NCBI RefSeq assembly: GCF_025751575.1
Contig: NZ_JAOWLA010000023.1
Location: forward strand, 1 to 36,527
Direction of reading: 5' to 3'
DNA length: 36,527 nt
Source of the DNA: Albidovulum sediminicola
Lineage (GTDB): Bacteria > Pseudomonadota > Alphaproteobacteria > Rhodobacterales > Rhodobacteraceae
Every line of letters starts with the position of its first letter. The first letter of the stretch is position 1. The notes beneath the pieces are model-generated. The model saw only the letters and a list, made by a program, of their open reading frames with translations, had not been told where the DNA came from and searched no databases. Shown piece after piece: positions 22,756 to 30,391 of the stretch. The position numbers and the translations under genes were made by a program.

Positions 22756-24254
22756 TCCGCGACCGCCTGGCGTGGCTGGCCAAGCGGCAGGCTGACCCGG
22801 AAGCGGGCGCCGCCCTTCGTCTCCATCAAGACAAGATCGCCCCCTGCCCGCTCGATCAGCCGCTGACTGAGCGTGAGGCCAAGGCCCGTGCCGTTCTCCC
22901 GCGTGGTCACGAAGGGGGTGAATATCCGGTCGCGAACATCGGCTCGGATGCCGGGGCCGGTGTCAGCGACCTCGACCTCGGCGATGCCATTGTCCACCGT
23001 CAGGGTTACGCTGACCAGGCGTGCGCCATCAACCTCCCTCACCGCATCGAGCCCGTTCCGGATCAGGTTAAAGAGCACCTGTTCAACCTCAACCCGGTCC
23101 ACCACGACGGGCACCCGCAAAGCGGGCACGTTAAGCCGCAGATCGGCGTCGGCCGCCCGGGCCTGATCGCTGAGCAGGGTCTTCGCGACCTGAAGGCAAT
23201 CGCGCAGGTCTATCGGTTCGGGCCGTCTTTGCTGCGGGCGGGTCCAGGTCCTGAGCCGCTCAAGGATGGCCGAGGCGCGCTTGGTCTGGTCGATGACACC
23301 CTCCAGGACCGGAGCAAGCTTGTCGGTGTCACCGCGCATCGCGAGCCGCCGCGCGGCCTGGGCCTGGGCTAGGACCGCCGTCAGCGGTTGGGTCAGTTCA
23401 TGCGCCATGCCGCTGGCCATCTCACCAAGCGCATTGACCCGCGACGCGTGGCTGAGGCGGGATTCGAGCCCACTGAGTTCCGCGCGCCGCTCAGCCTCGC
23501 GCATTTGCGCCCTTTGGCGCATGATCGCCCGCAAGCCGAAGACGATGATGGTGATCAGCGCGAGCGCCATCGCAACACTGCCGGGCGGCAGAAGGTCCGC
23601 CGGTGTCAAGGTCAGTACCGTCTCAAGCAGAAGCGGCTGGGTATTGCTGGAAAGCGCCCGCGCAAACTGCGGCACGGCAAGACCCGCACCGTCTGCCAAC
23701 AGCGGGGTGCCGTCCGGCAAGGACAGTCTGCGCGCTGTCTCGGGGCGACCCCAATAGTCTGAATCGCCGTCGAGAAGGGCTGCGGCATCGATCACCAGCG
23801 CTAGGCCGTATCGGGGTGCATCGCTGTTGGGGCTGCGCTTGACGATCAGATAGGCCCCGGTGTCCCCGGGCCGTTGAACAAGAACCGGAGCACCGTTCGA
23901 GCGCCGGGCGGCATCTCGGATCAGGCCAGCGACATCGTCGCCCGCGACGCCGATCTCCAACACGCCGCGATCCTCGGCCAGCGGGACCAGCAGAACCCCG
24001 ATCACCCTGGGATAGAACCGTATGACCGCGCCTGCCACCTCACGGAAAAGGTCGGGGCGGCTTTCGGCACCGGCAACCGCGATGGCCGAAAGCGCGGTCA
24101 GGTGCGCGTCATGCTGGTCAACACGTTGGGACGCCACGCCATGAAGCCGCGCGCTCTCAGCGGTCAGGGTCGAGAGACGGGACGCGCGCTCGCTCACCCA
24201 GATCGCGGCGAGCGCGAGAAGGCAGGCGAACGCCCAACCGATGAACCATGTCAT
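22752..24254 (-). CDS. Membrane sensor histidine kinase
   Basis: About 500 residues from ATG 24254, though an upstream GTG near 24299 is possible since neither has a strong ribosome binding site. TM1 (about 2-20) and TM2 (about 224-243) enclose a periplasmic sensor region of about 200 residues with no family I can name. The kinase core has an ERRAELSGLESRLSHASRVNALGEMASGMAHELTQPL dimerisation helix-type region, split here as phospho-His285 in MAHELTQPL. The ATPase has N box (FNLIRNGLDA), G1 (VADTGPGI) and G2 (GTGLGL). This is the FixL/DctB-like class with a NarL-type partner. Stimulus unknown; the exported HbpS-like protein downstream is a candidate partner. Confidence 0.92.
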   Translation of the reverse strand: MTWFIGWAFACLLALAAIWVSERASRLSTLTAESARLHGVASQRVDQHDAHLTALSAIAVAGAESRPDLFREVAGAVIRFYPRVIGVLLVPLAEDRGVLEIGVAGDDVAGLIRDAARRSNGAPVLVQRPGDTGAYLIVKRSPNSDAPRYGLALVIDAAALLDGDSDYWGRPETARRLSLPDGTPLLADGAGLAVPQFARALSSNTQPLLLETVLTLTPADLLPPGSVAMALALITIIVFGLRAIMRQRAQMREAERRAELSGLESRLSHASRVNALGEMASGMAHELTQPLTAVLAQAQAARRLAMRGDTDKLAPVLEGVIDQTKRASAILERLRTWTRPQQRRPEPIDLRDCLQVAKTLLSDQARAADADLRLNVPALRVPVVVDRVEVEQVLFNLIRNGLDAVREVDGARLVSVTLTVDNGIAEVEVADTGPGIRADVRDRIFTPFVTTRENGTGLGLTLSQRLIERAGGDLVLMETKGGARFRVSLPLGQPRQAVAE

Positions 24255-24382
24255 CGGATGCGGCAAAGCCCTTTGCGCTGAAGATCTCGTCTCTGTCACC
24301 TGCCCGGCCCGTTCGGGCGACCCCGCGGGGGGTCGCGCTCTGTTGGCGACGATAACATAAGCGGCTGGCCCTGCATTGAAAT

Positions 24383-24399
24383 CCGTAGGACTACTGAGG
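24383..24399. promoter_or_regulatory. 17-bp element, copy 1, upstream of the kinase gene
   Basis: CCGTAGGACTACTGAGG on the plus strand, about 130 bp before the kinase ATG. It matches copy 2 (22136-22152, reverse strand) at 16 of 17 positions and has the same GTAG-N2-CTAC core. The position suggests autoregulation of the two-component genes. Confidence 0.6.
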
Positions 24400-24489
24400 T
24401 TTCTGGCAGGCCCCCGTGAAACCGCGCGGTGGTCCGAGCCGTCCGGGGACGCGTTCAAGGTTCGTGACGACCTCTCCCGGTCAGAATCC

Positions 24490-24777
24490 CGGCGCGGGCC
24501 TTCGAGGCGCGCCGCGCCCGGGTCTGCCCATGCTTGCCGGGCCGGATCAGCATGCCATCGGGGTCCTCCAGAAGCGCCCCTTGAAGGAGCCGAGCGCGCA
24601 AACGTGCTTCATCCCGCAGGTGATAGCGACATTGCTGCCCCCGAAAGTGTAGCAGAGCTTTCCCCATGTCACGGTCTCTGCGAGACCGCAGGCGCGGCGA
24701 AGGTTGCGCAGCCTTCGACGCTCATCCCAAAACATCCGCATGTCCAGCAGATCCTGCACGTCGCGATCTTGAGCCAC
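24490..24777 (-). pseudogene. DUF1801 (YdeI-like) gene relic, frameshifted
   Basis: From GTG 24777 the minus strand encodes DVQDLLDMRMFWDERRRLRNL, then GLAETVTWGKLCYTFGGSNVAI and CALGSFKG, the order of motifs seen in YdeI/DUF1801 proteins (W-x-x-EL..LR, EEVKWGKPCY, ALGFFKGALL). After the FKG codons the frame is lost. The adjacent frame continues with ALLEDPDGMLIRPGKHGQ, so one base is missing near 24590. The C-terminal part found in full-length members is not recognisable. It is most likely a decayed gene; a sequencing error could explain the frameshift but not the missing C-terminus. Confidence 0.7.
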
Positions 24778-24872
24778 GGTCGAGGCTTTCCGGCCCTATC
24801 CTTGACCTGACAACATCCCGGGCAAATGACGTCTTGCGTCATGCGCCGACCCGCATATGGCCCGTCCTGAGA

Positions 24873-25685
24873 CTACGTCACAGTGCAGGTGAAGATTGTC
24901 GACTCCAGCGGCATGGTCATGTCGGTCGGACCAAACCTGGCCTCAAGCGCCTCAAGGACGGCGCCGGCGACGGTCTCCGGATCGACGTTGCCGCGGGCCC
25001 GGATCTCGTCGATCAGCGGGTTGCCGAAGACGAGTCCCCTGGCGAAAGCCTCGGCATCCACGATCTTCTTCCTGAGCCGGATCGTCTCATGCCTGACATC
25101 CTGCCATCCCCCGGCCCTCAGGTCCGCACGCACCACCTCCGGGTCGCCATAGTGAAACGGAACCTTATAGAAACCCGGCGGGTTTTCGGGAAAGAAGCGG
25201 GCCGGAACCTCATAGGCGATTTGCGAATACGGGTTTTCCTGCATGCGGCTGAAGGCGTTGAACACGTAGCGTCCCCCGGGCTTCAGGACGCGGCGCGCTT
25301 CGCGGAAAGAGGCGGGTTTGTCGGGGAAGAACATCACCCCGAACTGGCAGACCATCAGGTCGAAGGTCGCATCGTCGAACTGCAGGTCCATCGCATTCGC
25401 GACCTGGAAGCTGACGTTCTCTCCTTCCGTGAACTTGCGCCGGGCAACCTCAAGCATCGGCGCGTTGAGGTCGCTCACCAGAAGCGGCACGGCGGGGTCC
25501 AGCCTGTCGCGCAGCTTCCGGCTGACGATGCCCGTCCCGGCCGCAAGTTCGAGGACGTTCGTCGCCCTGCCCTCGCATGCCGCATCGGTCAACCTGTCCG
25601 CGAAATCCACGAAGATGTTCGGGCCGAGCCCACGGTCGTAATGCCCGGGAATGTCCCCGATGAACTTGGCCGAATTGTCCGACAT
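24873..25685 (-). CDS. SAM-dependent methyltransferase (class I)
   Basis: The 270-residue protein has a Rossmann-type methyltransferase fold. Motif I is NVLELAAGTGIVSRKL, the acidic post-I strand is LLVSDLNAPMLEVARRK, motif II is ATFDLMVCQFGVMFFPD and the post-motif is EARRVLKPGGRYVFNAF. This is the UbiE/Methyltransf_11 type; the substrate cannot be read. ATG 25685 with GGGGA upstream is chosen because the family usually begins SDNSAKFIG-like shortly before the GDIPGHYDRGLGP segment. It has no obvious partner; the next gene on its strand is the DUF1801 relic. Confidence 0.9.
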   Translation of the reverse strand: MSDNSAKFIGDIPGHYDRGLGPNIFVDFADRLTDAACEGRATNVLELAAGTGIVSRKLRDRLDPAVPLLVSDLNAPMLEVARRKFTEGENVSFQVANAMDLQFDDATFDLMVCQFGVMFFPDKPASFREARRVLKPGGRYVFNAFSRMQENPYSQIAYEVPARFFPENPPGFYKVPFHYGDPEVVRADLRAGGWQDVRHETIRLRKKIVDAEAFARGLVFGNPLIDEIRARGNVDPETVAGAVLEALEARFGPTDMTMPLESTIFTCTVT

Positions 25686-25804
25686 GCTGGTGATCCCCGA
25701 AGCGCGAGACAAAGGCATCGGCTCACGGTAGCACGAATGGCCGCCGTTCTCAATTTGGCGCGGCCAGTGCAAAGCGCGCGCCGTCGATTGTCGGCCTGCG
25801 CGGA

Positions 25805-26023
25805 TCAGGGTCCGGACGGTGCGTCGATCCGGCCACGAACCTTCGCCACCGGGTGGCGCGGCGGCTGCGCGAAGACCGCCGCGACAAAGGCCAGGAACGC
25901 CGCGCGACGGGCTGCGCGACGGGCGGCACGAATGGCACGGAGCGCCGCGCGCTCATGCGCGGTCGGGGCGGTGAGGGCGGCGGGGGGGTGCTTCATAAGG
26001 TCGGTGTTGAAGGGGGCCATCAT
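25805..26023 (-). CDS. Small Arg/Ala-rich hypothetical protein
   Basis: ATG 26023 is preceded by AAGGAGA at ideal spacing, which is the main evidence that this frame of 72 codons is real. The product reads MMAPFNTDLMKHPPAAL, then a strongly basic run (RAIRAARRAARRAA) passing into a hydrophobic helix (FLAFVAAVFA). I recognise no family. The basic helix plus hydrophobic patch could associate with membrane or nucleic acid. It is transcribed divergently from the winged-helix hydrolase gene, 136 bp away, which may regulate it. Confidence 0.5.
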   Translation of the reverse strand: MMAPFNTDLMKHPPAALTAPTAHERAALRAIRAARRAARRAAFLAFVAAVFAQPPRHPVAKVRGRIDAPSGP

Positions 26024-26159
26024 GGCTTTTCTCCTTGGCTGATGGGACCAGAATGCCCCGCCCGGGGCCGTTCCGCTTGAGGACAAGCCTTGGAAACCCC
26101 TGTGATCTGCCTTGGATTTTGCTGGGGACGCCAAGCCAAATCTTGGTAGAGTTCATGCC

Positions 26160-27338
26160 ATGGAGCATCGTTTCGCCAACTGCATCCTCGACGACGCGCG
26201 GATGACCTTGACGCGGGGCGGCGCGCCCGTGGCGCTGGAGCCGCGCGTCTTCGACCTGATCCACCTTCTGGTGCGCAATGCCGGGGATCTCGTCACCCGC
26301 GACCGGCTGATCGATGAGGTCTGGCAGGGCCGCATCGTGTCGGAAAGCGCGATTTCGGCCTGCATCGCCGCCGCGCGCCGGGCATTGGGCGACGACGGAA
26401 AGGCGCAGGCGGTGATCCGCACCGTGGCACGGCGCGGGCTGATGCTGGTGGCCGAAGTCGCTTCATCAGCGCCAGAGCCATCCCTTTCCGAACCACCCGC
26501 CATCGTTCAGCGCGTGCGCCACCTTTCCGGAAATCACGGTGAAAGCATCGTCTATGCGGTCAACGGCACCGGGCCGCCGCTCTTGCGCGTCGATGCCCCG
26601 GCCTGGGACATCGAGGCGGAGTGGAACGCCCACTACTGGCGTGATGCGACGGAAGCCCTGGCGCAGTTCTATCGTGTGGCGCGCTTTACCCGGCGTGACT
26701 TCGGGAAAGGGCGCGACGGGGCGCCGAGGATCGACTACGACGCAATGGCGGAAGAGCTTGCGCTTGTGGCCGATGCCGTGGGATTTGACCGCTTCGCGAT
26801 GTTTTCACAGTCGGGCGGCGTCCATGCCGCATTGCGCTTTGCGGCGCGCTACCCGGCCCGTGTCAGCCGGCTGGTGATCGCTGGTGGCTATGTCGAGGGC
26901 CGGTCACGCCGCAGCGGGACGGAGGTGGCGGACGACGCCTTTCGTCATCTCGTGGCCGAAGGCTGGCGTGCGGAGGCCGAGGGGATCGGCGCCGCCTTCA
27001 TGCTTGCCTATCTCCCCGAGGGGCCGCTGGAGGCCATCATGGCCGCGGCCCGCAATTTCCAGGATTCGGTCTCGAAGGAAACCGAACTGGCGCTCAGGGA
27101 TGCGATCAACACGGTGGACAACGGTCCGCTCTTGTCTCAGATCCGATGCCCGACGCTCATCGTCCACGCCCGTCATGACGCCGTGCACCCGCTTTCGGAG
27201 GCCCGCAAGCTTGCAGCCGGGATCGCGGACGCGGAACTGCTTGTCCTCGACACGGCCAACCATCTGCCATTGCCCGGAAACCCTTCGTGGGACGTGTTCC
27301 TCTCGGCCTTTCGCGATTTCCTTGGAACCTCGCCCTGA
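26160..27338 (+). CDS. Winged-helix (CadC/OmpR-type) alpha/beta-hydrolase fusion
   Basis: The 392-residue protein has an OmpR/CadC-like DNA-binding winged helix at about 1-100 (VALEPRVFDLIHLLVRNAGDLVTRDRLIDEVW-type region, here within residues 25-55, then SESAISACIAAARRALGDDG). It is followed by an alpha/beta hydrolase (about 130-390). The nucleophile elbow is FSQSGG with Ser218; Asp340 (HARHDAVHP) and His368 (TANHLPL) complete the triad. No membrane segment joins the domains, unlike CadC. It could be a regulator whose hydrolase domain binds or cleaves its own effector. ATG 26160 is taken because the domain begins there. The divergent small gene is a candidate target. Confidence 0.85.
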   Translation: MEHRFANCILDDARMTLTRGGAPVALEPRVFDLIHLLVRNAGDLVTRDRLIDEVWQGRIVSESAISACIAAARRALGDDGKAQAVIRTVARRGLMLVAEVASSAPEPSLSEPPAIVQRVRHLSGNHGESIVYAVNGTGPPLLRVDAPAWDIEAEWNAHYWRDATEALAQFYRVARFTRRDFGKGRDGAPRIDYDAMAEELALVADAVGFDRFAMFSQSGGVHAALRFAARYPARVSRLVIAGGYVEGRSRRSGTEVADDAFRHLVAEGWRAEAEGIGAAFMLAYLPEGPLEAIMAAARNFQDSVSKETELALRDAINTVDNGPLLSQIRCPTLIVHARHDAVHPLSEARKLAAGIADAELLVLDTANHLPLPGNPSWDVFLSAFRDFLGTSP

Positions 27339-27446
27339 CCGAGTGTCACAGCAGTCGCGAACCGGCATGAAGAACGGGTCGGGGTCCGGTCGGCCTGTGG
27401 CCCTCGCCTCGGCGCAAGACAACAAAAAAGTGTATTCTGGCCACAG

Positions 27447-27465
27447 TTTCCCGCACATTTCCCGC
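27447..27465. repeat. TTTCCCGC direct repeat, 11-bp period
   Basis: TTTCCCGC occurs at 27447-27454 and 27458-27465, one helical turn apart, about 105 bp before the outer-membrane factor gene. Same-face direct repeats of this kind are typical operators. An A-rich run (27424-27430) lies just upstream. Otherwise the 229-bp gap shows no clear promoter. Confidence 0.3.
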
Positions 27466-27567
27466 CAAGCTATCGAGACGATCATGTCGATGCTACTCTG
27501 CCCACAACGGCAGCCCTGCCGGAAAAGAGCGGGGCGCCCCGAGGCAGAGTAATGGCAGGCAACACCG

Positions 27568-28971
27568 ATGGCGCGATTCCAACGGAACTTCCCCATATTG
27601 CTGATCTCCTCCTGTCTGGCGTTGTCGGCCTGTTCGAATGGCCAGGCCCAACGTCTGGCAACGCTGAACTTGCCGTTTCTGACACCGGTCAGCGCCATTC
27701 CAGCCCCCGATCTGTCCCACGACGCCTGGTGGACGGGGTTCCGTGATCCTGTGCTGGACGATCTGATCCGGCGCGGCTTGCAGCAGAACCTGAGTATCCG
27801 CGAAGCGCGCGAAAGGGTGATCGCAGCCGATGCGATTGCCCGAAGCGCTGGCACGGTCGTGTCGGGCGATGCGAATGCGGGCCTGACGCGCGCCGATCAG
27901 GCGGGCGATGCCCCGGTAAACGAACGGCGGTTTGACCTTGGCGCGTCCTGGCTTCTTGATTTCTTCGGCCGTGCGCGCTCTGAACGCGAAAACAGCCGGC
28001 AGTCGGCGGAGGCCCGTCGCGCGGATGCCGACAATGCCGCGCTCGCCTTCCTGGGCCAACTCGCGACGGCCTATATCGACCTGCGCTTCTATGAGACGGG
28101 TATCCGGCTCAAGACCCGCGACCTTGCCTCGCGCCGCAAGACGCTGGAGCAGACCGAAGCGCTTGTCCGGCTAGGCAACGCCACCGAGCTTGACCTTGCG
28201 CAGGCCCGCGCGCTTCTGAACACCACGCAGTCGGAAATCCCGGTGCTGGAGGCCCGGGCGCGCGCCCAGCAGAACCGGATCGCGACGTTGCTGGCCGTCC
28301 CGGCGGGGACGCTCTCCCTTGTCGCAGCGGGCGAGCAGCCGGCGCCGCGTGGCGGCATCCCCGCATCAATCACGGCGAATCTGGTGCGCGGCCGTCCGGA
28401 TGTGCGCAGCGCCGAGCACAGCTATGCCGCCGCCGTCGCCCGCATCGGCGTGGCGGAGGCGGAGCTTTACCCCTCTATCCGACTGGGCGGCAGCATCACC
28501 GCCAGCAACAGCGCGGGCGTCGATACGAGCGGCTGGAGCTTCGGCCCCACCCTGACGGTCCCGATCTTCAACCGCGGCCGCCTTTACGCCAATGTCGATG
28601 CTGCGGAATCCGGGGCCAGAGAGGCGCATCTGGCCTGGCAGCGCACCGTTCTCGAAGGGGTGAACGACGTCCAAAGCGCGCTCTACGCGCTTCAGAAATA
28701 CAACGCGGCGGCGGGCGCGGCTGCCGGTGCAGTCGACCAGTACACGAAATCGCTCGATCTGTCGCGAACACTGGCGGAACGCGGCAATATCACCACGCTC
28801 GACCTGATCGACGCCGAACGCCAGATTTCCGATGCGCGGGAGACCCTTTCCGAGGCGCGACGCCAGGTGGCGCTGCAATATGTGCTGCTCAACGTGGCGC
28901 TCGGGGCTGGTTTTGCGGCCGGGCAGCCTCCTGCGATGGCGTCGGCGGTCGGCGAAGGGCCCGCGAACTGA
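27568..28971 (+). CDS. TolC/NodT-family outer-membrane efflux lipoprotein
   Basis: The 467-residue protein has a lipoprotein signal (ILLISSCLALSAC, lipobox cysteine 22) and two OEP repeats. The first has WWTGFRDPVLDDLIRRGLQQNLSIREARERV; the second has RPDVRSAEHSYAAAVARIGVAEAELYPSIRLGGSI and FGPTLTVPIFNRGRLYANVDAAE. It ends with long coiled-coil-forming helices (LVRLGNATELDLAQARA, LAERGNITTLDLIDAERQISDARE). This is the NodT-type outer-membrane channel. It converges with the adaptor and ABC exporter genes, the stops being one base apart, and probably supplies their outer-membrane exit. Confidence 0.92.
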   Translation: MARFQRNFPILLISSCLALSACSNGQAQRLATLNLPFLTPVSAIPAPDLSHDAWWTGFRDPVLDDLIRRGLQQNLSIREARERVIAADAIARSAGTVVSGDANAGLTRADQAGDAPVNERRFDLGASWLLDFFGRARSERENSRQSAEARRADADNAALAFLGQLATAYIDLRFYETGIRLKTRDLASRRKTLEQTEALVRLGNATELDLAQARALLNTTQSEIPVLEARARAQQNRIATLLAVPAGTLSLVAAGEQPAPRGGIPASITANLVRGRPDVRSAEHSYAAAVARIGVAEAELYPSIRLGGSITASNSAGVDTSGWSFGPTLTVPIFNRGRLYANVDAAESGAREAHLAWQRTVLEGVNDVQSALYALQKYNAAAGAAAGAVDQYTKSLDLSRTLAERGNITTLDLIDAERQISDARETLSEARRQVALQYVLLNVALGAGFAAGQPPAMASAVGEGPAN

Positions 28972-28972
28972 T

Positions 28973-30391
28973 CTAACTGTCGCGGAAGCTTTTGCGCAGG
29001 CTTTCCGCGATGGGACGCAGCAACAGATCGGCAAGCGTCGTCTCGCCCGTCAGGATCATGACATCGACCGGCATCCCCGAGACCAGATCGACCGTCCCCC
29101 CCAGCTTGTCGATTTCTTCCGGCGGCACCTCGATCTTGGCAAGGAAATAGGCCTCGCCGTTCCGCTCATCGACCAGCCGGTCGGCAGAGACGGAGCGCAC
29201 CCGTCCGAAGATCTGCGGCATGAAGCGCTGGTTATAGGCGGTCAGGACCACGCGCGCGCGCATCTCGGGACGAACGGACTCGATATCGAGGGGACGCACG
29301 CGCGCATCGACGATCAACCGGGCGTCCTCGGGCACGATGTCGAGGATCGGCGCGCCCGGGCGAAGCACCCCGCCCGCCTCTGTCGTGACCTGCACATTCA
29401 TCACCATTCCGCTGATCGGCGCGGACACCTGCGTCCGCGCCAGAACGTCGGCCCGCTCGGCCAACTGGTTGCGCAGCGATGCAAGCTCCCCCCGCGCCTC
29501 GGTCAACTGTCTGCTCGCCTCTTCGCGGATCTGCTGGCGGGAGGCGAGCAGCTGAAGCTCCGCCTCGGCGATCTGCTGGCCGTTGCGCGCGATCGCCGCC
29601 TTGTTCGAAGCCTGGCTGGCGTGGATATCGGCGCGCTGCCGCTTCAACTCCAACACACGCGGAAGCCGTTCGAGCCCCTGCTGATAGAGGTCGAGCGCCG
29701 CGTCCATCTCTTGCGAGATCAGGTCGAGTTGTTCGTCCTGGACCGCGATGACTTCGCTCAGGCCGAGGTTCTCCTCCTCAAGCTGCGCGACGCGGCGGCT
29801 CAGGATATCCTCCCGCGCCCGCTGGGTCTCTCGCCGATCCTGGAAAAGAGCGTCCTCGCTGGCCATCGCGATCACTCCGGTCGCATCGTCGTCGCGGACC
29901 AGGGCCGGATAATCGACCGTGTCTTTGCCAAGCTGTTCGGCGGTCAGGCGCGCCTCGGCCGACAGAAGGTAGATCTGCCGCTCGCGCAGATCCTCGTAGC
30001 GCGACAGGGCCCGCGTTTCCTCCAGCGCGATCAGGGGCTCGCCCGCGCGCACATGGTCGCCCTCGCGCACATAGATCTGGCGGATGATGCCGCCGTCGAG
30101 GTGCTGCACGGTCTTGCGCGATCCGTCCGGGCTGACAACACCGGGCGCGAGCGCCGCACTGGACAGCGGCGCGATCACGGACCAGACGCCAAATCCCCCG
30201 AAAAAGACGGCGATCACCGCGAAGCCGAACAGGCGCGGCCCCCGCGTCAGCTGCGAAAGGTCCGTCATCTCGCTATCGGGCGCCCGCCCGGTCAGGTGAC
30301 GGCGCAGCAGGCGGGCCGCTGCAAAGACCGCCACCACGATCAGGCCGGCGATGAGCATGCCCCATCCGCTCACGCCAGCCCCCTCATCCAT
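28973..30391 (-). CDS. HlyD-family type I secretion adaptor (PrtE-like)
   Basis: About 472 residues: an N-terminal region with a short hydrophobic helix (GWGMLIAGLIVVAVFAAARLL), then the main membrane anchor (PRLFGFAVIAVFFGGFGVWSVIAPL). The lipoyl half-motif KTVQHLDGGIIRQIYVREGDHVRAGEPL follows, then a long coiled coil (about 150-330). The second lipoyl half and beta barrel come last (VSAPISGMVMNVQVTTEAGGVLRPGAPILDIVPED). The extra first helix is unusual for the family. ATG 30391 overlaps the ABC gene's stop (30384-30386), so the two are translationally coupled. It bridges the inner-membrane ABC exporter and the outer-membrane channel. Confidence 0.94.
   Translation of the reverse strand: MDEGAGVSGWGMLIAGLIVVAVFAAARLLRRHLTGRAPDSEMTDLSQLTRGPRLFGFAVIAVFFGGFGVWSVIAPLSSAALAPGVVSPDGSRKTVQHLDGGIIRQIYVREGDHVRAGEPLIALEETRALSRYEDLRERQIYLLSAEARLTAEQLGKDTVDYPALVRDDDATGVIAMASEDALFQDRRETQRAREDILSRRVAQLEEENLGLSEVIAVQDEQLDLISQEMDAALDLYQQGLERLPRVLELKRQRADIHASQASNKAAIARNGQQIAEAELQLLASRQQIREEASRQLTEARGELASLRNQLAERADVLARTQVSAPISGMVMNVQVTTEAGGVLRPGAPILDIVPEDARLIVDARVRPLDIESVRPEMRARVVLTAYNQRFMPQIFGRVRSVSADRLVDERNGEAYFLAKIEVPPEEIDKLGGTVDLVSGMPVDVMILTGETTLADLLLRPIAESLRKSFRDS

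Noticed and set aside
20965-22866. A 633-codon plus-strand open frame
   Set aside because: It runs antisense through the ankyrin, HbpS-like and response regulator genes; no motif or ribosome binding site supports it.
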